Assembly: GCA_016748015.1 (NCBI GenBank)
Contig: JAAOMT010000572.1
Location: forward strand, 335,905-399,904
Origin: Geosiphon pyriformis
Taxonomy: Eukaryota; Glomeromycota; Glomeromycetes; Archaeosporales; Geosiphonaceae
Direction: 5' to 3'
DNA: 64,000 nt
Positions 50,450-62,919 of this stretch are shown piece after piece. The translations under genes and the position numbers were made by a program. The first letter of the stretch is position 1. Each line of letters begins with the position of its first letter. The notes below the pieces were generated by a model. It had not been told where the DNA came from, made no database searches, and saw nothing but the letters and a program-made list of their open reading frames with translations.

Positions 50450-51778
50450 CTAGTTGAAATCAATTAACGGGTCAAATTCCACAACCAATTTGTTTGTTTT
50501 CCACTGTTCGAGATCTGCGATAAGGGATTCCCATTCTTTTTCATTCCTTACTGATAAGACTACATTCTCTGGACCACGACACAAGAGATATTCGGTATTG
50601 AATTGAAAACGATTTTTAATCACAGAGAGAAACTCGGAAAGAGTGGAAGATTTTTCATAAAAAAATTGATGCTTCCCCGTGGGAAACTTCAACGATACAA
50701 AGATCTATTAGATAGTAATTGACGAATTTATTCATTTTAAATGAGTTGATATTTTGTATAAAGCCAAATATTCAGAAATTAGAACTTACCTGATCGATTT
50801 CGAAATTTCCACATTCCAATTCCTTTACTACTGATGCAGTTTGTACTGCTGTCTTTTCAGATTCTAAAAATTTAGGCTTAACCTTCTCGATATAATTCAA
50901 TTTTCCCTTCCCTTTATCGTGAATTTCATTGGGTATTACAGGCCTCCAATTGGTTAAAGTTTTCGAATCTGAGTGAGATTTTTGGTGGTGTTGGGGTGGA
51001 TTTTTGAATGATTTTGGATTGACCTTTTTTTTTTAATAAAATTTTCAACATGAGAAGGCAGTTTTTTTCAAGATCCAAATTATTTTTAAAGATTTCAAAG
51101 AATAATCGTTCCAACCTTTAGCAACTTTGGTCTTAAGGATTCAAAAATACACCTTAATTCCCACAATACGCTCGGATCAACGGTTTTAGTTGGAGTAAAT
51201 AATATGGAGGAAGCATTCTTTAATTTCCCATTGAGAGGGTCTAATTCAAGTGGGTAATGTTGGGTACAGCGTCCAGATGGATGTTGAAGGTACTGCTCAA
51301 AATATTTTAACAATAGAATTCGAATAAAGTACAATTTCAATCAAAGAAAAAAACTTACATGTTTATCGAAATTGGGTTTCACTTGGACGGCGAGTTCACG
51401 GAAACTGGTGACCCATATTTTCAAAATTTCACTTATAGGAATTACAAATTCTTGCAATTGGTTAATACAAATAGAGAGACATCTTTCGTTAGGCCGAAAA
51501 GAAAAAACAATCACAGAATTGGGACCAGAAGAGACCCATTTCTTGGTTGGAATGGCGTAAAAATGAGAGATTGAAAAATTAATCCAGCGGCTGGCAGCTT
51601 GGTTAGACCTATCTAATTTTAAAGCTTTCGGTGGGGTGAAATGGATAAAAAACTTATAGAAATTTAAGAAAATTCTCATAAAATTTCAAATTTCAAACCC
51701 AAATCCCATGAGCTTACCACTCAAATTCCCTTTCTCACGAGTATTAAATCTTTTGGTTTGACCATAATTTTGGGACAT
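50450..51778 (-). CDS. PB1-like domain protein, paralog 3
   Basis: Five exons (51718-51778, 51359-51624, 51116-51292, 50790-51023, 50450-50704) join in frame to 330 residues. The first start is the first ATG after an in-frame stop. N-terminal conserved domain: L-S-I-C-I-N and V-I-P-I-S-E-I-L, matching I-S-V-A-M-N and Y-I-P-I-A-A-V in paralog 2, predicted beta strands. The middle is polar and less conserved; the PEQR-type helical segment of its relatives is reduced to L-W-E-L-R-C-I-F-E-S-L. The last 80 residues look like a PB1 (ubiquitin-like) domain: V-S-L-K-F-P at strand 1, T-E-Y-L-L-C-R, V-V-L-S-V-R-N-E-K-E-W near the OPCA region, and N-K-L-V-V-E-F as last strand. PB1 domains bind each other in pairs. 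Function unknown; exon borders inferred by eye. Confidence 0.7.
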
Positions 51779-54276
51779 GAGTTCTTTGGGTTGACGGAAT
51801 TTATGTCGTATCAAAAACCCTGTTTAAAAATAGGATCTATTAAATACTATTTTATGAAGTGATATTCCAGTCAATTGGTTTTTCGGTTTCTCGCATAAAG
51901 GCTGCCAGCAAAGTTTTCTATTTGAAGCTTTCTTCACATGTGCCATCACCATGTAGGAGGCTTTTTCCCGCATGAAAACTATCTTCAAATTGCATATTTT
52001 TTTAAACCAAATTAACACATTTATCAAGCGAGGTTTGATGAAGAATGGATTGTGATGATGCTTAGAATTCCTGCTTGCATGTGTTAATTTTTAACGGTTA
52101 TTTGATTGACTTTTTGATTCACCTTTTAGAGCATTTAGTGAAATTGGTTCAAGGCTAGTTTCAATACGCCGAAGAGACCATTGCATGAGACAGCAAATGA
52201 ATTAATCAAATCTTACCTTTTAACAATATCCTAGATCTTTAAATTTAAAATACTCCAAAAAAATGATTGATCGCTATTTTTGCTTTTGCCTTTTTATAAA
52301 CAATGAAATATCCTTTCCAATAATGAGGGCTGTGGCAGGAATGCATGAGTTTAACCAGATATTTTTGTTACACAACCTTGTCACCAGTATTGAGATCTAG
52401 TTTATAATAAGTTAATAAATAAATGAACACGTGATATTTTTCCGTTTCCTTTTTTTGAAAATTTACTAAATTCTGTAGCACATTAATTTCGCTATTCATT
52501 TAAGAAATTAATCAGTTTATTTGTTCTTTCATTTAACACATATTCAAAAAATCTCTTTTAGTCATTTTCTACGTGACTTCTATCTTGATTTTTGGCTCTG
52601 TCAATAGAAATTAATACATGTATAAATTTCTGTGTTCCTCGAAATAGCGACAAGCTTAAAGCCCTGAAGTAACCTGAAAAACAAGTTCTTGTGAAACTAA
52701 TGGTTAATCTCAAAGAATATCTAGGGTAAAATTAATGACAACAATTAATTCTCGTTTCCTTTTAAGAATTTTAAATGATGAGCTCGAAGTATTTCAGGTT
52801 AGTCTAGCTAATAAATATAATCAAATATAATAATTTTGATTTCTTCAATAATAAGAGAAGTTTTAATTATCTTTAAAATAAATTTAAAAGATTTTTAAAA
52901 GAATTATATATTAATTAATTTAATCTGATTTTTAATAAAAACAAAAAGGTTCGCTTAAGTATGTTAATTTCGCTCTTTTTCTTGTATTAACATGATTCAT
53001 ATTTTAAATTTTACCTAATTTTTATCAATAAAAGCATAGGAAAATCTAAATTCTGTCTAACACATTTTAATTTTAGGAAACTATGTTCACACTTTTCAAT
53101 GCCAAAATTAAAATTCTTGCAAGAGTTTCTTTAACTTCAGAAATTATTCAATTTTTTGAAATATTCATCATCTGAATCTACATCTTAATTATTATTTTGA
53201 ACAAAATTTCATAACAAACTCGGATCTGCTAGACTCGCAAATTTTATTCTTATTTCGAAATTAGGGGGGGGGGGGGTGGGGTATGTTAAATTTATGCAAA
53301 GAATTATGAGAGATCAAAAAAAAAATTTCTATTTTATATCTAATATTTGGGAGACCTATTTTTAGGTTTTTTAATCAGCAAAAGTTATTAGAGAAAGCTA
53401 AATAAGATTTTCAATAGTTCTAAACCGAAAATTAGATAAAGTTTTTCTTGACAAGGATAAAAACGCTTTTTTGATTAAGGGCAATCATTGAAATTAATTA
53501 AGCTAAAAAATTTTGAAAAAAATATTTTTTTCACAAACAAAAATATTTTTTAAACCAACTTTCAAGTATCGAGAATTATTTTCCAACAAAGACCTCTTTT
53601 TGGGAATTTCCTGCTTTACCAATCGAGTAATTCTTTGCGGGGGTGCATGGGGCATCATCGGAGAAATACTTCAGAATTGAGGAGCAATTGGAAATCTATA
53701 AAGTGATTTACAATATTGATCATGTTTTTTTTCAGGTGAAGCGATCAAATATTTTTTCGATCCTAGGATTGAAATTTCCGCAAAGAGAAACCTTATCTTG
53801 AATGAAAGATAAACAAATTTTAGAGGGTCAACTTAGGCAAGGATTTCTCCTTATCAATAAAATGATTTGACTTCATTGGGAAATGAACGACCGGCGGAAC
53901 ATTTTGATAATTCTACCATGAAAATTTACTCTCGTCATCTTTCTGAATCAGTAATTTTCTGATGATTGAGCAGGTTTATCAAAGTTGATAAGGAATTTTT
54001 GATTCATTCATCGAATCAGCTCTTTATAATATGTGAGCGATCGGGATTGGCGAAGATGAACAATATCTTTTGGTAATTGAAAAAGATCAAGGAAACTAGT
54101 AATTCAATATATCTTTCTCACGAAATTTAAGGCTTAATTTCCAAAAAAAAAATTGATAATTGATTTTACAGAATTATTCTCAAATGAAGAAAATATTTGA
54201 AGATTACAGATTATATACAATAAACAAAACTGTTTGGTCATAAGGCTGGGAAAAGGTTGATTCATGCTCGACGCCA
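51779..54276. other. Intergenic between paralog 3 and Myb E
   Basis: Upstream region of paralog 3 and downstream of Myb E. It includes a 13-nt poly-G run at 53264-53276. A minus-strand frame at 51824-52027 has no motif. Confidence 0.4.
53264..53276. repeat. Poly-G run, 13 nt
   Basis: The second long G run in the window, in otherwise AT-rich DNA. Confidence 0.9.
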
Positions 54277-55052
54277 TCATGATTTGTAATTCTTTGTGAG
54301 TAGGAAATCTAAGGACATTTTTTCGCGGATGCGATAAGAAGCTTGCCGTTTTCTGCTGTACCAATAATTTCGTATCATTAAAGGCGTTCGGCCTTTCACA
54401 GGTAAGGAATTTGCAATCAAGGCCCACTTGTGGCCAATAGTACGGCATTTTTCAGCAATGATAAATTTCTCCGTATTGCTTAATGGCGAACGATTTACTG
54501 AATTTCCAAAAAAGTTAATCATTCATTCAGATGATCTAGTGTCATAACTCTAAATTAAGTTGACAATGATGCTCATTTTGAACTTACTATTGGTATCTAA
54601 ATGATGAACCCATCTGTCAAAAATATAGGTTCAAAAGTAAAGGAAAGTATTTGTGAGGAATTTTTTTCGATTTTAAAATAGCTGCTTTACAAAATTTTTT
54701 TTACCTATCACGAATTTGTTTATGAGTACGAGAACCATTCATTTCACGTGATATGATATGCCATCTTCCGTTGTACATTGAGAAAAGACGACGAAGCTCT
54801 TGGTCTTCCTGAAATTAGAGAGAAAAATATTTCATTAAAAAAAAAGGTTGAGGTTTTGACTGAAGCTCATAAATGAAACTTTAGAAAATTTCTCATATTA
54901 AATACCTGCGTGGTCCAAGAACCAGTGTTATTTTTTACCTCTGGCCGTTTTTTCATTTCTTTTATATGAGATTTGGGTTTGGTGATTTTGGTGGTTTTGG
55001 TTTGAGGCAGATAAAATTTGCCACGAAATATTTTATTTTTTGAAGGGTGCAT
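54277..55052 (-). CDS. Small two-repeat Myb (SANT) DNA-binding protein E
   Basis: Four exons (54906-55052, 54705-54808, 54588-54613, 54277-54497) encode 165 residues. A basic leader of about 40 residues (T-K-I-T-K-P-K-S-H; E-M-K-K-R-P) precedes G-S-W-T-T-Q-E-D. Repeat 1 ends H-K-Q-I-R-D-R-W-V-H-H-L-D. Repeat 2 has K-W-A-L-I-A and R-T-P-L-M-I-R-N-Y-W. The end carries M-S-L-D-F-L-L, then six more residues. It is the nearest relative of gene A: both share E-D-Q-E-L-R-R-L-F-S and T-I-G-H-K-W-A, so these two are probably a recent duplication although 28 kb apart. Confidence 0.88.
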
Positions 55053-58000
55053 AAAATCTTGCTCCTTTGAACGGAGAGTTTATAAAGGATTTTTGCGGGA
55101 AAAGCTTTCCGAGAAGCTCTAGAATATACATTGTGAATGAATAATAATGTTCAAATTTTCAACATTAAAAATCAAATGTTCAAGCTTCTCGAAAGCCAAA
55201 TATTTGCTCATTTTCTTTCATCCGGATAAATTGATTCTCCACCCTTTAAGACTTTACAACAATGATTTTTTTTGTTTGTAATTTTCAAATGGAAGAAATT
55301 TCTATTTATTTTGTTGTCAAATAAAATTTTTTACTAAAAAGTCATGAGGCTCTATTCAATTTTAAAAATATTCCAAATATCGATTCTTTTGATTCAATTT
55401 ACAAAAAGAAAACCCTTCCCACATTTTATCTGCTGACAGCCAACAGAACAGCTATCATTTATAAAATTGAAGATTTGAATAATTTTGATATCAAATAACT
55501 TAACAAAAGTTTTTTTTTCGTAATATTTAAGCTTCAATAGATAAGAATATAAAAAACAAACCAGTCTATTTATTAAAGTCTTTTCTATTGATAAATATGT
55601 TATTGAAAATAAACTTTTCATATCTTTTAGACATCCGAGAAACCTTTAATTGCGTTATCAAATACCGATACATAAGATTTATCTTTAAAATCTCATGGTT
55701 TTCTAAAAAAGATTAAATGTTCTAGGAACCTATCGAGGAAGCTTAAAATTTTATATAGCAATGTAAAATTGGTCTTTCAAAATTACCAGTTTCAATTCAC
55801 AACTTTATTCTATCATCCCCAAATTAATGAAAAGGCTCCCAAAACTGATTTCCAGGCTGAAAGGGTACCAAATTCAGATGAATCATTCTAAGAGACTACA
55901 TCTATTTAGGTAAACGCCTGATTAATCAATTGAATTTCCCTAATGCAGAAAATAAATGACGATCGAAAGTCTGTTTTGAAAATCAATTGCCCGATTGAAC
56001 TACGCATTCAGGGGTTCGAATCGGAGCTTTTCCTTATCATTGATTGCCAACCCATGAATATCTAAAGCGAATGAGCATGAGCCAAAAAGGCTAGAACATT
56101 GAAGCTCGAAAAAAAAGGGCATTAGTTTTTTTTATTCTATTCACAGAATTTGTAAAATTATTGAGGGATAAAATTCAAAAAAAGTACAATCGACATATTG
56201 ATTCTCAAAGATTATATAATCGATCTTTTTTTTTAAACTCTGATGAAAAACATTATATTTGCCAAATAATAGAATATGCTTTATCAATCGAATGATCATC
56301 TTTAGAATGTGAAATTATTATAGTTAATAATAGAAAATCAGAAGCTTTTTGATAAATTCACACTTAAAAGTTCCAATACTAGAAAACTGGATCATATCAA
56401 ATATGATAAAGTTTTATTAATTAAATAAAAAAAAATGGCAAAAATCCTGAACAATATTAAATAATAAATTATTTTTGTGATAAAAAGTTGATTTTCAATA
56501 AAATCATAATCAAAAGATTATAAAGAGAAATTCAATTTATTAATCAAGTGTTGCAAATAAATAAATAGATTTAACATACATAATATGTTAAGAAATTTCA
56601 GAAAAAATAAGAAATTTTTTTTATAATTATAATTGTGTAAAATATTTTTTAATTTTTCACATAATGAAAAAAAAATTCAAAAAAAAACAATAATCAAAAA
56701 TTAATAATTAATTGTCAATTTATGATGATCCTTTTTTTTTATGAAAAAATTTAATAAATATTAGTATTTAATATTTAACAAATTTTATATAATAATATTA
56801 TTAAAGTTCGAGTGAATTAGATAAAGAGCGTGTTGATCAACTTGTCATTTATTTCTTCTATCAATGGCATTAAAAAAACAAAAAAAGATTAATGAATTTA
56901 ACGTAAAAAATTTTATCAAATCGAAAAGAATATATATATATATACTTTGAATTACATTCACTACTTTCAACGATCTTTAATCCTTTTTTAAGGAAGATAC
57001 TAGATATTATATTTGTGAGATCAACTTGATTACAAATATCTGATCTCAAAAAAGTAATTTGCTTTGACAACCAATTAATTCTGACACTCATTGTCTTTGA
57101 CGCAGATTCAGACTTGTAAGAGGTAGAAGCCAATTAAGGGGAACCTAACAGGGTTAAAGGAAATTATCATTGTACATTTAAAATAAAGATCGAAGGATTG
57201 ATGAATATCAGATAATTTTTCTAAAATCCATATAAATCCAAGAATGGGAATTTATAAAAGTCGATTGGCAATTTGGAAAATGTGATATGTTATGTTTGAA
57301 GGGGTAAAATTTGAGTTGCGGGAAATAAATTAGTAACTACGCCTATTAAATGTTGATATATAAAAATGGTGTATCAAAATAAAAATATTTTGCTATAAAA
57401 AAAGCATACTTTGGTAGATCTTATATTGGGAAGTAATCATCCGAAACCTTAATTTCAAAGGCACTAAAGAAAATCAAAATTAGTAAGTTTAATTTGTTGA
57501 TTAAAATATAATAGTTGAACATACTCTTTTTTTTATTGATTTTGATTTGTTGATTTTATAATAAAGAACACATAACCACTTCTATTTACAAAAATATAAT
57601 TTGATAAGAAAATTTGAGAAAAAATATAAAGAACAATAATAAAATTTTAAATTTATAAACATAATTATCTAAATATATATTTTATAATTGTTTCTCTTTG
57701 ATTTTATCTTTTTTTGAATTTAAAAAATATCATTGTCTTTATATTTTTTCAGATTTTCACTAAAAAAAACATTATACTTTTAATTAAATTGTTTTATTGA
57801 TATTTATATTCAACATTATAAAATTAATCATAAATAAAAAATTAAAATTGTTTTTTAATATAAAATTTTGAAATAAATATATTAATTTCTTTTCAAATAT
57901 AATTATTAAAAATAACATACAGCCAGTATTAGTATACAGTTGTGATTTCAAATTATATAAACTTAATTAATTATGACTTCTATTGTACTTATTTTTTTAA

Positions 58001-58237
58001 ATGTGATTCAATATGTTTGAAATTTTAATAATAAATATTGACTTTTTTTTAATTATAAAAGCATTTATTAAAATATATAGTAATGATTGTTGCTTATTTA
58101 TTATTTTATAATATTATCAAAAAGGCTAAAAGAAAAAAAAATAATTTTTAATTTATTTTCAAACTAATTATAAATTTTGTATTTATTTTATTACTTTTGT
58201 TATAAAACCCAGAACGGAAAACCTTTCAAATTATCGA
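55053..58237. other. AT-rich intergenic between Myb E and paralog 2
   Basis: No supported gene. A minus-strand frame at 56870-57133 starts with a coding-like Ser/Lys-rich stretch (S-Y-K-S-E-S-A-S-K) but lacks a motif and splice partners; it may be a remnant. An (AT)n run is at 56930-56945. 57.5-58.2 kb is very AT-rich. Confidence 0.4.
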
Positions 58238-59779
58238 TTATTCCAAAAAATATGGGTTTCTTGATCTTAACCTAAAACATATATATTTAAAATACATTAC
58301 TTGATCCATCAACCAAAGCTCTAACAGTAGCTGTGGGGACGGATCAACGCTATGACTTAATAATTCTAATGCGTTATTCCAGTCTTTTTCATTACGGATG
58401 GGAAAATATTCAAAAATGTTATGGGCAAAGGGGAACTTACAAGTAAATTCTGTGATGTCCCTAATTTGGCATGAATCTTGAATTGCCAACTTAAATTCAT
58501 TCCATGACATCGAAAAAGGCACTTCAAATGTTGCTCCCTCATCATCAAAAGAGTTGGTATTTAATGAAAAGTTGAAGTGTAGATTAACCAAGAATGATTC
58601 TAGGTTTTTTGGTTCGACATTTTTGGATGATAATATATCGGTGTTCTAAATAAATGGTATTAAAAGAAATTTTTGAATTAAAGATTTCATCAAAAAAGAA
58701 TTTATGCTCAGAATTAATTATAAAGTACCTCATCCTCGGAAGAATTTTCAAAAATTGGGGCGTTGCAACGACGGCATTTGGAGGTAGCATTAGGATTTTC
58801 CTTCATATTGATCCTAATTTGTAGAATGTAACGAATATGCAGCCAAATCATTTCAAGCCTTTGCTCAGGGATATGTTCATTGGCAACAAAAGTGATCGTT
58901 GTTGCGTTTTCTATGTACAATTTTTATTAAAACTAAATCAAATCAAAAAAGATCATAAATTTTTCAAACAAAGCTCACCAATCCATTTGGTAATCTCTGC
59001 AACGATTCCCAATGTCTCAACGACAAGTATTTGGATCTAAAAAAAATTATTGCTTCAAAATGAATCGGTATAATCCTAAAACTCTTGAATGAAAACTTAC
59101 CAAATTCTTTTGTTGAGAATTCAACGTTATTGATAATGTGTCACGGCCCACCTTATTAATAAAATCTACAGCAGCAATGGGGATATACAATCTTCCCATC
59201 TTTTGATTCATTGCGACTGAAATCTTTCGCGCCATGTATCGATAATGGAAACTGGGCTGTTGACCACCATTCATATCAATGGTGAAAGTCTCTTCTCCAA
59301 ATCTGATTTCCCGAAGTTTCAATTGTATATATTCATTTCGATCAGAACGCTGCTGTGTTTGATGATGACCATCGAGGTTCGAAGTTGGAAGAACATCATC
59401 AATTCCAAACTTTCGATATTCACTTGGGTAAGATGTTGAGGTGAAGCCCCAGCTTTGGTCATTCCGCTACTTGTTTCAAGTAAACTGGTTGGTATGCATC
59501 TATCAAAAATGATAAAATAAATTGACAACTATTGGTTTACCTCATTTGCAAAAACCTTTTTATTTCTGTTATATTGAGTATAGTTTAGATGAACTGCTGT
59601 GGCATATTCTTAAGGTCAAATTTATCAACGACAAAATTCACTCGTGCAAAAACTAGACATAAAACTTTACTTTCTGTTCGCTGGGCACCAATTTTTTGAA
59701 GTGATTCCGTGGTTTCATCCAAAGATGAGATGCGAGGATCGTAGATTATCTCAGGTGACCCTGACATGTTGCCGGTCAA
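58238..59779 (-). CDS. PB1-like domain protein, paralog 2
   Basis: A model of five exons (59642-59779, 59101-59466, 58979-59036, 58729-58910, 58238-58645) gives 383 residues. Exon 1 and its GTGAAT donor are the weakest part; other donors (GTAAAG) exist nearby. Order: a conserved beta-rich domain (N-E-Y-I-Q-L-K; F-H-Y-R-Y-M; Y-I-P-I-A-A-V; V-G-R-D-T-L-S-I-T-L), then a block with P-E-Q-R-L-E-M-I-W-L-H-I, a C-x2-C pair (C-R-R-C), and a PB1/ubiquitin-like C-terminal domain (V-N-L-H-F-N-F; F-P-I-R-N-E-K-D-W; L-L-L-E-L-W). The end past D-Q may contain one more intron, as GTAATG follows. No catalytic motif. Possibly a scaffold or transcriptional partner of the neighbouring Myb proteins, which is inference. 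Confidence 0.75.
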
Positions 59780-61319
59780 AAAAAATCCTCCAAATTGACC
59801 AGTTATTAAGGAAAGGAGAAGAATTTAATTAAAAAAAATAAATTTATCGAGCAATTGAAGATTGGTAAAATAACCCGTAAAAATTAGCTTAAATTATAAC
59901 GCGCAATAAGCCTTTGATATATTGACCTCGACTTGCAGACTATCAATCGTTACTTGAGATATTGATTTCTAACCTTTTAATCACACTAAAAAATTAAACC
60001 CTATCGAACTTGCTGATGCATCACCAAACAAATTTATTTGGTGTCAAAATTATTCTTAACACTGATAAGTCATATGATAAAACTAGGGAATTTAAAGGGT
60101 AGATGACCTCGATCCAACGTTGAATATTTCCGCAAAGTAGTATTAGAGTATAGAGTATAATTATTTTGCATTTGAATAATTAATAGCTATTATAAAGTAG
60201 ATTTATTTAATATAATATTGTTTCTATTAAATTCTTTAACACATATTATAAAATATTAACCCATTTCTTTACCGTAAATTGCTTTTAATTTCTAAAAAAA
60301 ATTTACATTCTCCGAAACTTGATTTTTTTCTTTGTCATAAATTATTAGGAAAGACCACTCCTTCGCTTGGGAGCATTATCTTGTTGAAGCCCCTTTGTCC
60401 TTATCAACTTAAAAATCTCAGTAAGTAGATTTTGCATCCATTATCCCTGTAAAAATATAAATACATATTACCTATTTTTGAAAAACCGTTAGACGAATAG
60501 GACAATTCTCCTTATATCACTGTTTCGTGGTGTTTCCAGAGAGTTGAAAATTCGTTTAAATATTGTTTCAATTGTCATTAAAGTGTTCTCGGATCGTTGG
60601 GTATTAATGGGGTGGAAATTTGTTCTTTTTTTATCCCACCAGCCGTCAATGTCTTGAAATTGTTGAATACGAGACTAGTCTACTTTTTGTGAGTTTGGTT
60701 TTCAATGTGTACAAAGAAATAGTTGTATTGTTCGTCGCGCTCTGGACGGTGATTTTCGCTGGCTAGTCCCTTTTTCTCGATCTATAATTTCAGTTTCTTC
60801 AAATTTTGTAAGGTTTGTCGTATATATTTGCAGATAGAAATCTTTGTAACATGAATTTCCTTTGCTGATTGCATGCGTGTAGTTGCAGATTAGATTTTGT
60901 CATTTCGCAGAGTTTTTAAAAAAGTCGAATAAAAAATGAAAAGAAAAAAGCCGATTAGCTCAATTTGGTATTTGCAAGACTTTAGAGACTCGTATTAAAA
61001 AACACGTTTAAGTGAAAAGAAAAATGCTAAATTAGTATATATTTATTGTAAACAATAGAAAAAGAGGGGATAGCTGTGAATACAATTTCCACATTTTTCG
61101 CTGATAAGTTGTCATAACTGTTTTTTCTGATTTTGAATCGTAGGCTAGTTTTTATAAGGTTATTTGCAAACCTTCCAAAATAAAACTTCTTCAATTGTAA
61201 ATCACGCCAATCTTTATGGCGCTAAGAATATGTCTTGTAATTAATTAAAAGAGCTTATTAAAACTAAGGCGTCTGTTGTGAAAATAACAAAGTCATTTAT
61301 TCGTCTGTTGAAAAGAAAA
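59780..61319. other. Intergenic between paralogs 2 and 1
   Basis: Upstream region of paralog 2 and 3' flank of paralog 1. The stretch at 60.5-60.9 kb is less AT-rich and holds the pseudo-frame listed separately. Confidence 0.45.
60578..60874 (-). pseudogene. Unassigned decayed reading frame
   Basis: A 99-codon minus-strand frame from ATG (60872-60874) to TAA (60578-60580), broken by two TAG codons. The start (S-A-K-E-I-H-V-T-K) resembles a helix-turn-helix of transposases or repressors; the remainder (R-P-E-R-D-E-Q; F-K-T-L-T-A-G-G) is not recognised. It may be a fragment of a DNA transposon. Confidence 0.3.
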
Positions 61320-62654
61320 CTAACTATGTGACCATAACTCCATACATTCTTGATTGCTTATATGATCAACAGCTGATATCCATTCATGTTCACTTGCTAT
61401 TCTAAAAAACTCTTCTGTATCTTGCTCGGTCACGCCTTTATATACCATTTCTTGAATCTCAGGGATTTGTAGTGTTTCCTCAATTGCCTTCTTAATCTCA
61501 CTGTATGGTGTGAAGATGGGAAATTCAAATATTGGGATTCCATCATCAGGCGCTTTGTCGTTATCCCAATCGAAATGAAACTTGATGAGAAGTTTTTCTC
61601 CAGGTGAAGGAATCTTTTTTAGTTCGGATGCCACCTTTGAGAAGATTAGATATTTGAGAAGAAATAATTCTTAAGTTTTCGAGAAAAGTGAATGCTTTTT
61701 ACCGTGTCTCGTTTACAAATTTCAATGTTCGCCGAACAAACGAAACATTTTCTACAATCTAACTCTATAACACCCAGTTGGATATCTCTGCTAAGCATAT
61801 AAGCTACGTGCAGCCAAATCAATTCGATCCTTTGCTCCGGGGTACTTTTATTACAAATAAACGTAATATCTTGAACACTTTCTAAATGAAAGATTGTATT
61901 AGATACCAACTTTGGAGTATTTGGAATAATAATTATCTAAATACCAATTATCTGCGCAATTTGCAAGCTTCCTTCACTAGCTTCCTCATTCTCACTCGTC
62001 ACATGCATCTTAATCTATACAAAATTAGAATCGTTCTTTTGACAAACATTAATTGGATAAGCTCGAAAAAGTGGCACAAAATTAAAAACATACCAAATGC
62101 TTACGGTTCTCAAAAAGCTTCACCACTAATGAATCATTTCCTACTTTGCTCACGGCTTCCATCGCTTCAATCGGAATAGAAACGCAACCTAAATACTCAT
62201 TCATGGCGATGGTCATTCTACCATCCAAATAACGATAATGCATACTTAGATTTCTTCTGCCATGCTCTTCAGCGCCCAGGATAAAATCACCAAACTTCAA
62301 ACTTGAACATCGCAATTGAACATATTCGTTCCTATTAGGGTCATTCGAGTTGGGAAGATTAGGAGGTAAGCTTTGTCTTTTGGCTTCTTGTGGAGCTGAG
62401 CTAGAGGCGATAAATGATTTATGTTGCTCATCAAGAGAATTAAGTTGTCGAGATAACTTGGAAACAGAGTTTGATAAGGAACTAGAAATCCCGTTGTTAA
62501 GATAGGTTGGTTCAGAATCAGTCATCGTATAACTTTTATAACTGGGATCCTTAAAGTTTTTACGAAGTCTATTCTTCGCTTGAGCTGGAAGATTATAAGG
62601 AACCACGGTCATTTGCCTGGAGTGTCTCTTCGATTTTGGTGTAGGTAGGGACAT
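61320..62654 (-). CDS. PB1-like domain protein, paralog 1
   Basis: Four exons (62094-62654, 61945-62014, 61703-61881, 61320-61634) join exactly to 374 residues from the ATG at 62654; an in-frame ATG 20 codons upstream (62714) is possible. A long basic, Ser-rich leader (about 110 residues, with R-K-N-F-K and a heptad-like L-S-N-S-V-S-K-L-S-R-Q-L stretch) precedes the conserved domain: N-E-Y-V-Q-L-R; M-H-Y-R-Y-L; V-S-I-P-I-E-A-M; V-G-N-D-S-L-V-V. Then come I-T-F-I-C-N, P-E-Q-R-I-E-L-I-W-L-H-V and a Cys cluster (C-R-K-C-F-V-C) that may bind a metal. The C-terminus is PB1/ubiquitin-like (L-L-I-K-F-H-F; E-I-K-K-A-I-E; A-S-E-H-E-W; C-M-E-L-W). Introns 1 to 3 fall at the same places as in paralog 2. 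Confidence 0.82.
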
Positions 62655-62919
62655 TTTCTCAATCTGTCTATTTTTGAAAAAAAGGAAACTTTCCTTCGTA
62701 CAGCTTAATGTCAATCCTGATCATTCTAATAAATTTATTCCGTTAAAAAAATGCCAATTTCAGAGTTTGATTAAATTTTATCATTTTCTTTGAATCATAT
62801 TCACTAATATATCGATTGTATTTGCTGATCTAATCAATTGAAAATTAAAACATTTGCTAGTCAAATATGATTAAAAGAAATGTAGGACAAATGAAAATCT
62901 AGTTTACACCAAACCAATT
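62655..62919. promoter_or_regulatory. Short spacer between Myb F and paralog 1
   Basis: Only 265 bp separate the Myb F stop from the paralog 1 start, both on the minus strand. The promoter of paralog 1 must lie here or inside the Myb gene. Confidence 0.4.

Noticed and set aside
56010-56026. GGGGTTCGAATCGGAG, similar to a tRNA T-arm
   Set aside because: The flanking bases do not pair as a T-stem, and no D-arm or acceptor stem was found upstream. Only a B-box-like word.
62082-62714. Reading exon 1 of paralog 1 as a complete 210-residue gene
   Set aside because: The conserved domain continues past the GTATGT donor into the next exons exactly as in paralog 2, so the frame end at V-C-F is intronic.
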